Shown piece by piece: positions 23,261 through 34,548 of a DNA stretch of 64,000 nt (positions within the stretch are counted from its first letter, which is position 1; the number at the start of each line of letters is the position of its first letter). The translations under genes were made by a program, and so were the position numbers. The stretch is taken from NCBI GenBank assembly GCA_029582165.1, contig CM055875.1, positions 30,128,644 through 30,192,643 on the forward strand. The letters run 5' to 3'. Under the pieces are notes generated by a model that ran no database searches, had not been told where the DNA came from, and worked only from the letters and a program-made list of their open reading frames with translations. This DNA is from Portulaca oleracea. Its lineage: Eukaryota > Streptophyta > Magnoliopsida > Caryophyllales > Portulacaceae.

Positions 23261-23589
23261 GCATGATACTAGCAGGAGGGAGACAAAAGTTATCATAGAG
23301 TCCATCAATAGTTGTGAACCCTCCTTTTGGCCGAAGCACGTTTTGCACGAAGGAGAGTACGACCGCTGGGAATCAACCTATTATAAAGGTAACAATATTT
23401 CTCGATTTCTAAATGCTCCAAATAAGAGCAATAATACAATCAAAATTAGAAGTAGTCACATTTAATTTACATTTGTTCAAAAAATCACACAAACCTTCAT
23501 GGAAATTAGGAGAGACTTAAGTTCGTCCATGCAGAAGGACTAACTGCCAAACTTCATGAGCATATTCACAATCAGGGTCGTTCCTGGCG

Positions 23590-24784
23590 TAGCCCAAGGC
23601 GTGACCGCCCAGGGCCCACGGCAGCGACGGAATTACGAGGAATCAAAATGGGGCCCCGACCACCCTCAACTACTATAAAATTATTGTAATGCGAATTATA
23701 TTGCATTAGATAATTTATCAATAATTTATCACAGTGGTTGTTATAGGTATTTATTGTAATTAAATTGTTGATGTCAGCGATTTGATTTTCTTCACTTGAA
23801 ATTTTGGTTGACCTTATTTAATTTATGCTTATATGTTACGTACCCCAATTTTCTAAGATTAAACTCTAACAATTGATGTCTGTCCATCATCCAATTTATT
23901 TTTCTTTATCCCAAATTTTACTCCAAAAGATTATTTTCCTCAAAAAATTATTTTCTTTCTAGTACTTCTTACTTAATTTATGTACTCGATATATTTTTCA
24001 TTTTCTTTTAATACCATTTTAGCTAGGTAATATTATCTCATTTTTCTTGTAGTTTATTTCTCTTATTGCACACCATATCATAAATAATAGTGACTGCAAG
24101 TCGTAACTTCACTATTTCTTTTACTTATTATACTATATATAGAAATTATTTTTTCAAGTTTTATTAATGTTTATAAGTAAAGATAAAAATATATTTCTCA
24201 TGCAATTACTATTAGTTTTAATTTTGAGGAAACATTATTCCCTTAGGAACATCAATAACTAAAAATTCATAGATAAAAAACGTTTAGTAGAGATCTACTT
24301 AAAACTTGAATTAGTAAGAGTGACAATTTGTACTCCCCTCATTTTAGATCTAGTTTTCGGAAAACATTGAATTTTAGGTTTAGCCACTTTGTGAGTTTTA
24401 GGGTATTTGAAACCCTTGTAATTAATATTAATCCTTGGTGGATTAGTTAATCAATTTCCCTTTATTAATGTGAGTTGGTGTGTTTTCTTCCAATCTCTTG
24501 AGTGGAAATTCTTGGAATTTGAAGTGTGGGTGCTAGACTGCTAATGGTGAATCCTTGCAACTTTGTTAAGGTTCTTAGGCTAATTGGTGAGTTTACTCTT
24601 TAATTAGTCATATCTCTCTATTATTATTGTTGTTGTCTTTATTTTCATCATTAATCTCTCAAAAACCCTAAAAATTAATCGTAGCTTTATGAGTTCTAAA
24701 TTGGGGTTTTCTCAAACACTAAGTTGTTAGTGGATCCTTGACCTCTCATATTTAACCATTCGAAGGACCCCCGGGTTTTACGGA
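23590..24784. other. Non-coding, probably transposon debris
   Basis: At 23578-23670 a GC-richer patch contains GGGCCCACGGC and GGGGCCCCGACC. From 23690 the sequence is AT-rich; 24340-24780 has a less biased composition but no coding frame of note. No gene supported. Confidence 0.35.
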
Positions 24785-25632
24785 TCACCAGGTTCCCAAA
24801 ACCAATAAGAAAAATCACTTATAAGAAAGACCATCTCATTTTCCTCAACTCATAAACCAACAACCGCAAACAATAATAAAAACAAACAGTCTAATTTTCC
24901 ACATAAAGTCCTCTTTTGGATGTAAATTCCAAAATAGATTAGAAATCAACAAAAAACATTTAAAGTGCATCCCAGTGGAGATTAGGGCATATACATTAGC
25001 TAAATATCTTCACTTCACTTTCACGACCACACTTGAGCTCAGTAAAACGAGTCGATCTAAATAGAATAATTTCTATAACCAATCACGTGCTCTCGAAGTT
25101 AACATGAACTACCTTCTATGTAACCCTCCCCTAAGAACACTATAGAGTTCCCATCATTCATGAATTGACATATTTAACTACTCAACATATTTCAAATAGA
25201 CAATACATTTCAACTAAACACATATATTTCCAAATAACAACACATTTAACATAATTACAAACCGGACAGATTACTTCACTTGCGTTGCAAAGACCATAAC
25301 TTGACTTTTCAACGCCATATAAACCTAATTTTGGACTTTTTAGAAACCTTGGGATGTCTACTAAGACTCTCATTTGATTTCGAGACCTAAATCACACTCT
25401 AAGGCTCCCAAATACAGCAGACACTCAAATTGGTCCAGTTCTAACCTAGGTTTGGTAAGAGGGTCATATCTTGATATATACATTTCAAAAGCCCGATCCG
25501 TAAAATTCCTATGAAAGCTAACATCTTAGGGAACTTCCAGACCGAACGGTTTGGTCCAAACACGACTACACAATTTATGGTGGACTTTCTATTACGACCC
25601 AACAATTTTGTCCTATTACCGATTAAGCTCAA
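24785..25632 (-). mobile_element. Truncated, diverged copy of the Gypsy-like LTR
   Basis: This stretch aligns by eye with about 28610-29460 of the solo LTR at 27888-31225, in the same orientation. Shared blocks include TTTTCCACATAAAGTCC, AACTACCTTCTA followed by TAACCCTCCCCTA, and CCGTAAAATTCCTATGAAAG. Both ends of the LTR are missing and no target duplication is seen. Short minus-strand frames in it (25182-25373, 25441-25632) are not genes. Confidence 0.7.
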
Positions 25633-26379
25633 ATATATGCATTTTGGATGGTTTCAGTCACAATGAGTCAAGTATTCGATAAATAAACCAAAATTGGGGA
25701 AAAAAATTAGAATTATCTTTGTTAATTCATTATGGAAAATAAAACTATTATAATTATATAAGATTATTATTATTATCATTATTATTATATTTTTAAAAGG
25801 GAACTAATTCTTAAATAAAACTAAATTGAGGAATCGAAAGCGTTTGAGAGGTCAAAATCAGTTGAGTTTGGAGATCTACATAAAGCAAATTTTTGGTAGC
25901 ATATCGGCTCGGGTACAAGGGTTGAAGAATAGAGTTAAATTGTCTGAAATTTTGCATAGTTTAAATGTATAGGTTGGTGCTTTTTTGATATTGTTCTGGC
26001 TTTTACAAGTTGTGTAATTTGGTGTTTGGATCATTTTCTCCAGGTTGGGAGATGGTAATAAAGAGCTCATGCTTTTTTCTGCCAAAAAAAAAACTAAATT
26101 GAGGAAAAAGTTAGAATTATTTTTTTTCTGATTGGTTGTGGAACCTAAAATTACTCTCCTTCCAACATTTAACGGGACACACAAACTTTGCTATTACAAT
26201 TATATAGATTATTATTTTTTATTTGTGTACTAGAAAGACAATTTTAATAATTTGTTCATTGAAAATGTTTAACAGAATAATTGAATTAGATATTTATCTT
26301 ATTTCTCATTGGCTTAGGCTCCTATAATTGCTCTCATTTCTCCATTTTGTGGGACCCACAAACTTTTCTATTAATAATA

Positions 26380-27250
26380 CTAGGGTTAAACCCGTGCTAT
26401 GCACAGGTGTATTAATAAGTGAATGTTTAATAATTAAAAAGACAATTATAATATAAATGTATAGAAAAATTATAATGGAAAATCATAGGTGTAAATTGTA
26501 TAATACATATTTACTCGTAATAAGTGTAACAATACTCGTGATTCACGGGTGTATTAAAAAGTACAAATTTAATAATGAACCGACTGCAACAATATAAATA
26601 TTCATGGAGATTTCAAAGTTAAAATACATAAATAATATCATTAGACATGGGTTAACATATAACCTATGCATAAATTTTGTAGGAGAAAGGTAAAAATAAT
26701 ATCATCACATAAAAGAATGACATAATAAAATATTCCAAATTGAAAATTATACGCTATGGATGTTGAATAAAGTGACCCCAATGATGAACCAAGTCATACT
26801 TCTTGCACCTGCAATTAAAATTTATAATTTATTCAGTCATATGATTACATGAAACAAATTATAAGATTGAATTTAATATGTGAAAGCTATATACCTCTTT
26901 GTGAAACCATTTTTCCTCGCAATCTTGGTCCAATTACCATATTAATGTCCAAAATGAACAAATCTTTAAATGAGTTGAAGTGCTTAATGCTCAAAAATTC
27001 ATCAAATGATAATAGAGAATTTGCTTCAAATACTAAGAAGAAAACAAAAATAAAACTATGTGTTAACACCAAAATATTATGATATTCTGTTTGTCAAGAA
27101 CTATTCAAAACACCAAAATATTACGAAAATCACGTGAGTCTGAAAAGGGGAGTGAGACAAAGAGGGGCGTGAAAGGACAGAGAGAGATGACTCTAAAACT
27201 GCTCAAAAACATATCTCTGTTGATGGGGATAAATATAAAGAGTCAAAAAT
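26380..27250 (-). mobile_element. Helitron-like 3' terminus on the minus strand
   Basis: On the minus strand the sequence ends CCTGTGC-ata-GCACGGG (7-bp stem with one G-T pair), six bases, then CCTAG followed by a host T (plus-strand coordinates 26379-26412). That is the hairpin-plus-CTAG end of plant Helitrons. The body to the right is AT-rich and non-coding; the 5' end was not located, so the stated far limit is nominal. Confidence 0.45.
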
Positions 27251-27745
27251 ATCAAATATTGAAGGTGGTTATAACTACAAAAATCTAGGGATAATAAAAT
27301 GAAATATTGAAGGTGGTTATAATTGCAAAAATCAAGGGATAATAACTACAAGGGTTTAGAATTTGATTTTGGATAAAATTATACTACATTTTTTATGGGT
27401 TGGGAAAGTGATTACTGGTTTTTATTTTTCTAAATTCTCATTGGCTAGAATGACCGAAATTCACTCACAACTTACGATTTCAAAATAAAAATACTAATTT
27501 TATATATAAAGAGTTATAATTGAAAAAAAAAATCAAATACTGAAGGTGGTTATTACTGCAAAAATCAAGGGATCATAACTGCAAAGGTTTAAAGTTTGAT
27601 TTTGGATAAAATTGTATTGCATTTTTTATGGACAGAAAAGTGGTTACTGATTTTTATTTTTCTAAATTCTCATTGGCTAGAAAGACCAAAATTCACTCAC
27701 AGTTTACGATTTCAAAATTCAAATATACTTCTTTTATACATTGCT
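27251..27745. repeat. Tandem repeat, unit about 230 bp, two copies plus a partial one
   Basis: Copies start at about 27303 and 27537, each with GAAGGTGGTTAT, GATTTTGGATAAAATT and AAATTCTCATTGGCTAGA in order; a short third start lies at 27254. AT-rich, diverged, non-coding. Confidence 0.75.
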
Positions 27746-27887
27746 AGATAAGTTGCAAGTAGGAAAAATAGAATTCAACTCAAAACCTTGTAAGTAGCTA
27801 TCCATAATAATGAAAATAAAAGAACCATATATTATAAAGGATTATTGGACGTCAATAATACCAACCTTGGGGGTATTGGAGACTAAT

Positions 27888-30800
27888 TGTAACGCCCCGG
27901 AAATTCAATTATAGAAAAGTCAAACTCAAACTAACGTTAACAGACAAAATTAGCGGAAGACTCAAAATTCTTATTGGGCGTCACTGCCGTATCCCCGAAG
28001 GAATACAAGGCGAGAAGGATATTACAACTGTCTGATAACGGTAAACCAACTAACAAACTCAAATTAAGAAAACAAACTTAGAAACCCTAGCTTCAAGTCC
28101 TTCAAAAAGAAACATAACATAAAATATAGCTTCTAAACATGTCGTCCTCACTTCTAATTTCCGTCCCCAGCATATAGAGCTTCACCTGAAAACAAAACAT
28201 TTCAAAAATGAGGGGGAAATCTCAATAATGTCTACCCCTAACGTTAAAAACAAGTTAAATTCATTTCAATTCATTTGAGAGAGAGGGAACAAGTCAAACC
28301 ATTTCACAAACCTTTAACCTTTAACTGTTTTCCTCAAACCAACCAATTCATATTTTATTGTGCGGGCGGGATACCACATCCCTTAGAGTAACATCGCCTA
28401 CCACAGGCATCAAGAGTTCGCCTACCATAGGCATCAAAATATTCTATCCTATATCTAGGAAGAAGCTCTGATCTCCTAGTCTATAACCCGGCAGGATACC
28501 AAATCCTGAACTCCGAGTTATGCCCCGAAACCCGCTTAATGTTTCACTTTGAATTGTTAATGTCTTATGCAAAGCTCAGCTCACAGCTCTCAAGTCAAAC
28601 CCAACCCAGGTTATCAAACCAGTATCAAAACTACTTACAAAAGACCATCTCAATTCTCAACTCATAAATCAAATTACAACAATTACAAACAGTTATCCAA
28701 AACAGATGGTCACATTTTCCACATAAAGTCCCCTTTCGGGACGCAATTCTCAAAACAGATTAGAAAACATTGAAACACATTTAAAGAGCATCCCGGTGGG
28801 GATTAGAGCATAGACATTACCTGATTAACTTCACTTCACAGCAAAAACGATCTCACTTGAGCTCACTAACGACGCGAATTAGCTCGGGCCTAAAATAGAA
28901 TAATTATTCTAATCAAAACGTGCCCTTCGAAGTTAGTATTAACTACCTTCTACCTAACCCTCCCCTAGGAACACTGTAGGTTCCTACCAATCATGAATTT
29001 ACACTTTAAATTACCTAACACATTCCAAGTAATCACATAACGAGATCAAAACAACGTTTTTATTCAGCAACACTTTCATTAATAAATAATATCAACAAAA
29101 CAGATTACAACATCCACATAAAAAGGGTCAATACTTGACTTCCCGACATCCTATGGGTCTGGTTTTGAACTTTTCGGAAACCTCGAGATGTCTACTAAAA
29201 CTCTTAAGTTGAACTCGAGACCCAACACACGCTTTAAGATCCTCAAAAACCGTCATCTTTCCAAACTGTCCCGATTAGGTCTGGTAATCGGGGTATAACT
29301 TGACTTATAAAATTCCAAAGTCCGATCCGTAAAATTCCTATGAAAGCTAACATCTAAGGGAACCTCCAGTGCAAAGGGTTCGGTCAAAGGACGACTATAT
29401 ATCTCCTGGTGATCCGTTCTTTAGACCCTATCAAAACTGAACCCGTTACCGGTTTCCATATAATTGATTATTTCGGTTCTATCTTTCAAAATTCAACCAC
29501 GGCGTCTTAAATTGGGGCTTAAAACAGTGACTAAGATTCAAGGTAGTTAATATAATCCAACTAAGGTCCAAACATCAAACTTCCTACCATCGAAACCAAA
29601 TTGTAAAACATGAATTCACTTTAATATTTTCTCTAACCCTAAAAGCATGCATGAAATAACAATAACATTATCCAAAACATGAATTCTACAATAAACTATT
29701 TCAAGGTCCTATAATAACAACATGGATGATTATAGAACATGAATTTTCTTAATCAAGGTACAAGAAAGAATAAAGGAACATGTGAATGAAATATAAGGAA
29801 CACTTTAACTACTAACCAAGAATCATAACAACTAATTCTTTTTTTTCCAAGATTCAATCAAGAATCAAGAAATTTGTAAACAAGATTCGTACTTTAATAA
29901 TTCAATCAACCTAAATTATTTAACAAGATTAAACATAAAATTAAACATGATTGAACACCTAAGAGAATTAAAGAAGCATGTGAATACTTAACTAATGATC
30001 AAGAATTAATCTAGATAATTAAACCCTTTAATTCGTGCATACAATAATAGTATTATCTAAAATCCTAACATGATTCACAAGAAACAAAGTACATCAAACA
30101 ATTGAACAAAAAATAATTTCACTACAATTATTACAAACCCTAATACACCAAATTAGAACATAAAATTACACATAATAATTTATACAAATTTACAAGTAAT
30201 TACTACAACACAAGAACAATTTAATTACATATAACAACTAAATAATTTACACCCTTAATTACCCAAATTACAAGATTTAACAAGAATTAATAACAATAAC
30301 CAAAACAGAAAAACAAGAAATAAAAGAAGAAAGTTTTAAAATTGGATTAGGGTTTACGTTAGGGTGGTTCTGGGTGGCAGTCAGGTGACTGGGCAGCGGC
30401 AGGTCGAGGTGGCGGCGGCATCAGTGGCGGGGTCAAGAGTTGTCAGAAAGGGTGGTTGTTGGGAAAGGTGGTCATCGGCGTTTGGTTTTGAACAGCAGCA
30501 AGCCCAACAACCATTTGCTGCCTCCTTCAACAGTGGACGTGCGACGACGACTCCGGCGGCGGTTGCGGTGGTGACGGCGAGGCCAGGCCGACGATAGTGG
30601 TGGTTGTGGGTGGCGGAGCAAAAGCGGAGGGAGTGAGAAAGAGAAAAAAAAGAAATGAAAAGGAGAGAGAGAGGGATGAGCGACAGTGGTGGCTGAGGCA
30701 GTCTCCGGCGACTCGCGGAGGACGGCGCGGCGGAGGTGGGGCTGGACGGCAGAGAGGAGAGAGAGAGGGGGAGAAGATGAGAGGCTAGGGTTAGGGTTTG

Positions 30801-31225
30801 AATTAGGGTTTTGAGAGGGAGATTAGCCTTTTATACTAACTACTAATTAAGGCCCAACAATACTATTCTTAATACTAATCCAACCCAATACTAAAATCTG
30901 ATTTTCTTGGGGAAAATAATAATAATAATAATAATAATAAAAACATTAATAATAATCACATAACAAATAATATTCACACAATTATTCATATAACAATTTT
31001 TAATAAACACAATAATATTAATAATAATACTAATAATGATTATAGCAATACTATTAATACTAAAACCCATGAAATTACCGATATACCCTTGTTAGTCCCT
31101 CAACGATCCTACGAGCTCAAGTGTTAGTAAAATAAACACAAACGAATAATAAACAATTAACGAAGTCAAACCTAATTTACTAACGACGTCACGGTCAACA
31201 TCTTTGGATTTTTCGGGGTTTTACA
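27888..31225 (-). mobile_element. Solo LTR, Ty3/Gypsy-like, 3338 bp
   Basis: On the minus strand the LTR runs TGTAAAACCCCG...CGGGGCGTTACA. It is flanked by an exact 5-bp duplication, ctaat (27883-27887 and 31226-31230), and there is no internal domain or second LTR, so it is a solo LTR left by recombination. The length and the TGTAAAACCCCG / GGGGCGTTACA termini fit chromovirus-like Gypsy LTRs; that assignment is by resemblance only. The GC-rich frames at 30364-30788 lie in the leader part of this LTR and are not genes. A truncated relative is at 24785-25632. Confidence 0.85.
30827..30836 (-). promoter_or_regulatory. TATA box of the solo LTR
   Basis: The minus strand reads GTATAAAAGG, followed about 30 bases later by a CCCTAATTC / AACCCTAACCC leader. 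Position and sequence fit the core promoter of a plant retrotransposon LTR. Confidence 0.5.
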
Positions 31226-31589
31226 CTAATAATACAAACTATTTTCTTGGACACTAGTAGTACCAACTATCAACCTATTTTCCTCCAACAGTACACGACC
31301 GAGTTGTTATAGTTTTAGCTCATCGGAAAGATAATGTGGCTCCATAATATGTGACGTGGAAGGCGAAGGTTGGGTAGAAAATGTTGACTTGGACACTAAC
31401 ATGTCTTCCATGTCACATATTATGGAGTCGCATCATCTTTTCGATGAGTTAAAACCATAACAATTCGACGATGTACTGTTAGAGGAAAACATGTGAATAT
31501 ATAGTTCGTACTGCTAGTGTCCAGGAAAATAGTTTGTATTATTAATATCCAATACCCTCAAAATTGGTATTATTGATGTCCAAAAACCC

Positions 31590-31781
31590 GTATAATAATT
31601 AATGTGCAACAATAATTAGTATGTAATATATAATAACTAATGTGTATAGTCATATAGACAATTTATATAGTGTGTAATAATATATATATTTGCATACCGA
31701 AAGTTCTATTGTTATGCACCAATTTATTAGTTATATATTGTTATCTTGTCCAAGACCCCTCCAAGTGATCTTATTCAACAA
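31590..31781. repeat. Direct repeat A, left copy
   Basis: Nearly identical to 42982-43183, apart from a longer TA run and a CTTGT insertion in the right copy. Its end is the left target site of the Mutator-like element. With repeat B (40849-40917) it makes the pre-insertion site. Confidence 0.9.
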
Positions 31782-31825
31782 CTCGCTTGCTTTTCGTCCC
31801 CCCCTTTTACTATTGTCGCCCACCT
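31782..31825 (+). repeat. Left terminal inverted repeat of the MULE
   Basis: Aligns with the reverse complement of 40795-40839 over about 30-40 bp: both have TTGCTT, then a C5-7 T4-5 run, then ACTAATGTC or ACTATTGTC. Inward lies a CT-rich leader ending in a possible donor GAG|GTATGT at about 31969, so the PMD transcript probably starts here. Confidence 0.7.
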
Positions 31826-32030
31826 TTCGCATGATATTTTCAATCACTGCCCTAAAACCTCATAACTTCACTCTCCACCTTCTCTCTAGTTTATCTCTCT
31901 AGAAAACGCTCTCAACCAACGACCACCACAAACTACCCTCATACCGGGATTGAATCGAAGAATTTGAGGTATGTTTCGAATTTGTGTTTTGAATTTGTGG
32001 TTTTGTGTTTTGTAATTTTGAAATTTGAAG

Positions 32031-32225
32031 AAAAACGAAAAAAATAATAAAAAATTTCTGCGGATGGCTGCCGCGCGAAACGCACGGCAAGCCGCTGCCG
32101 GTGCGGCACTCAGATCCCGGCAAGGTCGTGGCCTTGCCGGGATCTGGGTGCCGCATCGGCGGCGGCTTGCCATGCGTTTCGCGCGGCAGCCGTCCGCATA
32201 AATTTTTTTATTTTTTTCGTTTTTT
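32031..32225. repeat. GC-rich palindrome near the left MULE end
   Basis: Two arms of about 93 bp pair around a centre near 32126 (loop tcgt). The arms include GGCTGCCGCGCGAAACGCA and CAGATCCCGGCAAGG and are nearly perfect. Open frames on the minus strand (31886-32173) are by-products. Confidence 0.9.
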
Positions 32226-32925
32226 ATAAATTAAAATTAAATATTATTTTTATTAATATTATTAATATTAATATTGTTATTATTAAATATAATAATTATT
32301 AATATTGATATTATTAATATTGTTGTTAAGCATGTGTTAATATGATAATTATTAGTGATTAATTGTGTTATTATTATTAATATTGTGTTATAAAAATTAG
32401 ATTAATATTAATATTGTTAATATTAATATTATTGTTAAGCATGTGTTAATATGACAATTATTAGTGATTAGTATTAGTAATTAGTGATTCGTTATTAATA
32501 TTTGATGCGTTAATATTAGTGATTAAGCATGTGTTAATATTAGTGATTAATTGTGTTAGAAAAAAATTGTAATTGTGATGTAGGATTCAGTTTAGGGTTT
32601 AGGGTATTCCGAATAGTTTATATGTAGTTGTGTTAAAAGGATGTTGAGTTTGGATGATTTGGTTGTTATTAGTAAGTGAGTTGGCGTTTAAAGTTGGTAT
32701 GGGTAATTTATTCATAATCCAACTTAATTGTTAACTTATGTACTCATAACTCCAAATGAAGACATAAATTATATAAATAGTTATGTCACATCCATTTAAT
32801 AACTTAGGTACTCAACAACCAGTTGATACGTAAGTAAATAGGTTATTTGTGATGGTAGTTTAGGATAATAATTATGTCAATGTATAGTTCTAATATGTTA
32901 GCTGTATGCGTCATAAAAAGAGGTT

Positions 32926-33640
32926 GAGTTTTGGGTCCTGTTAGTGTCCAAAGAGTGTGTGTGTTGTAACCTGATAATGTATGGCTGAGAGGGTTAACCA
33001 ATGCCCCGCATCAACTCTCGTTTATTTGTTTGGTTCCCAAAAAGTAGCGTACTGTCAGCAGTGAAATTGCGCGAGGTCTATAGTGCTCTGGGAGTTAGAA
33101 GCGTCTCAGATTCGGTACAATGCAGTGTTTCTATTGTGCAGCCTGGTGGGCAGCAAGACAATGCGGATCTGAAAGAGAAGCTAGTAGTGAAGGGTCTAAT
33201 AGAAATCGTGTTGGGCTTTCTTGCATGTAAGATTCATAGGTCCATCAAACTAAGGCACGATGCTGCAAATTCAATGCTTTGATGGATCGTGCCTATGCAG
33301 CATCGTGCCTTAGTTTGATGGACCTATGAATCTTACATGCAAGAAAGCCCAACACGATTTCTATTAGACCCTTCACTACTAGCTTCTCTTTTAGATCTGC
33401 ATTGTCTTGTTGCCCACCAGGATGCACAATAGAAACATTGCATTGTACCGAATCTGAGACGCTTCTAACTCCCAGAGCACTATAGACCTCGCGCAATTTC
33501 ACTGCTGACAGTGCGCTACTTTTTGGGAACCAAACAAATAAACGAGAAGTCGGTACGACTGATGAAAGTCTTTTTCAGCCATAGATTAACAGTTAACCAA
33601 CACACTCTCCTTGGACAATAACAGGATCCTCTTGCCTCGT
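32926..33640. repeat. Large inverted repeat of a captured coding fragment
   Basis: Arms of about 340 bp face each other around 33281. The inner 250 bp are almost identical; outer parts are less so. Both arms translate inward to the same peptide (LREVYSALGVRSVSDSVQ, LKEKLVVKGLIEIVLGFLA) on opposite strands (33001-33282 plus, 33293-33502 minus). The peptide recalls a segment of plant Hsp90-like ATPase / NO VEIN-like proteins from memory of the family, but this is unconfirmed. It is not a transposase part, so I infer capture of host sequence. Confidence 0.8.
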
Positions 33641-33759
33641 GACACGACTTAGTTATAAATGCGATAAGGTAGACATAAAAAACTATCAAATATTGGATGG
33701 GTGGGGGTATTTATAGGAAATGGGGGAAAGCGGGGGCCGTGGTGTGGTCGGCGAGGCGC

Positions 33760-34290
33760 CGTAGGTGCGGTCAGTGAGACCGTGGGTACGGTCAGTGAGA
33801 CCGTAGGTACGGTCTCCTTCGGTTCAGGGGAGGGAAATGGGGAAAGAGGCAGACCGTAGGCGCGGTCACTGAGACCGTAGGTGCGGTCACTGAGACCGTG
33901 GGTACGGTCAGTGAGACCGTAGCTACGATCTCCTTCGGTTCAGGGGAGGGAAATAGGGGAAGAGGCAGACCGCAGCTGCGATCATTGAGACCGTAGGTTA
34001 GGTCAGTGAGACCGTGGGTACGGTCAGTGAGACCATAGCAACGGTCTCCTTCGGTTCAGGGAAGGGATATGGGGGGAAAAGGCAGACCGCAGTTGCGGTC
34101 ACTGAGACCATAGGTGCGGTCAGTGAGACCGTGGGTACTGTCAGTGAGAACGTAGCTACGGTCTCCTTCGGTTCAGGGAAGGAAAATGGGGAAAGAGGCA
34201 GACCGCAACTGCTGTCACTGAGATCGTAGGTGCGGTCAGTGAGACCGTGGGTACTGTCAATGAGACCGTAGGTACGGTCTCCTTCGGTCA
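33760..34290. repeat. Minisatellite with 116-bp higher-order unit
   Basis: The block CTCCTTCGGTTCAGG recurs at about 33814, 33931, 34047 and 34163, with the end of a fifth unit at 34279: a period of 116-117 bp. Each unit holds four or five subunits of about 21-22 bp of the form GACCGTAGGTACGGTCAGTGA, whose GACCGT...ACGGTC arms are self-complementary. Frames 33998-34330 (minus) and 34014-34229 (plus) are repeat translations. Confidence 0.92.
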
Positions 34291-34548
34291 GTTTTTCTCT
34301 GTTGACTTCAAACGCGCATAACTTCTTCATCCGAGCTTTCTTTTAGGCCCATAAGATATCGATGGAAAGCTCTTGGTGTGTACTTTAAGCTTCCAAAATT
34401 TGAGACCCATCGGAGTTAAATTGAAGGAGTTATGACCCGAAGAGTGAAGTCGCATCCATTCCAACAACCTACGTTAACCCATTTGCGCTTATTCTTGCCG
34501 ATAAAATGATTGTTATGTTATATGTCTTCATTTTGCAGGTGATCTAAA

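Larger units (their letters stand above)
27831..31597. mobile_element. Fold-back MITE, split by a solo LTR
   Basis: The left arm (27831-27887 continued at 31231-31385) is an inverted copy of the right arm (about 31395-31597). Paired blocks include GGACGTCAATAATACC with GGACATCAATAATACC and TCCATAATATGTGAC on both sides of the centre near 31388. Removing the 3338-bp LTR and one copy of its 5-bp duplication gives an element of about 420 bp with arms near 190-200 bp. No coding capacity. The transcript would fold into a long hairpin. Confidence 0.75.

Noticed and set aside
30364..30788. Two GC-rich plus-strand frames (Gly/Ala/Arg-rich)
   Set aside because: They lie in the leader part of a solo LTR whose own transcription is on the minus strand; composition only.
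33998..34330. Repeat protein (TVSLTAP... units)
   Set aside because: Translation of the 116-bp minisatellite; no start context, and the same period on both strands.
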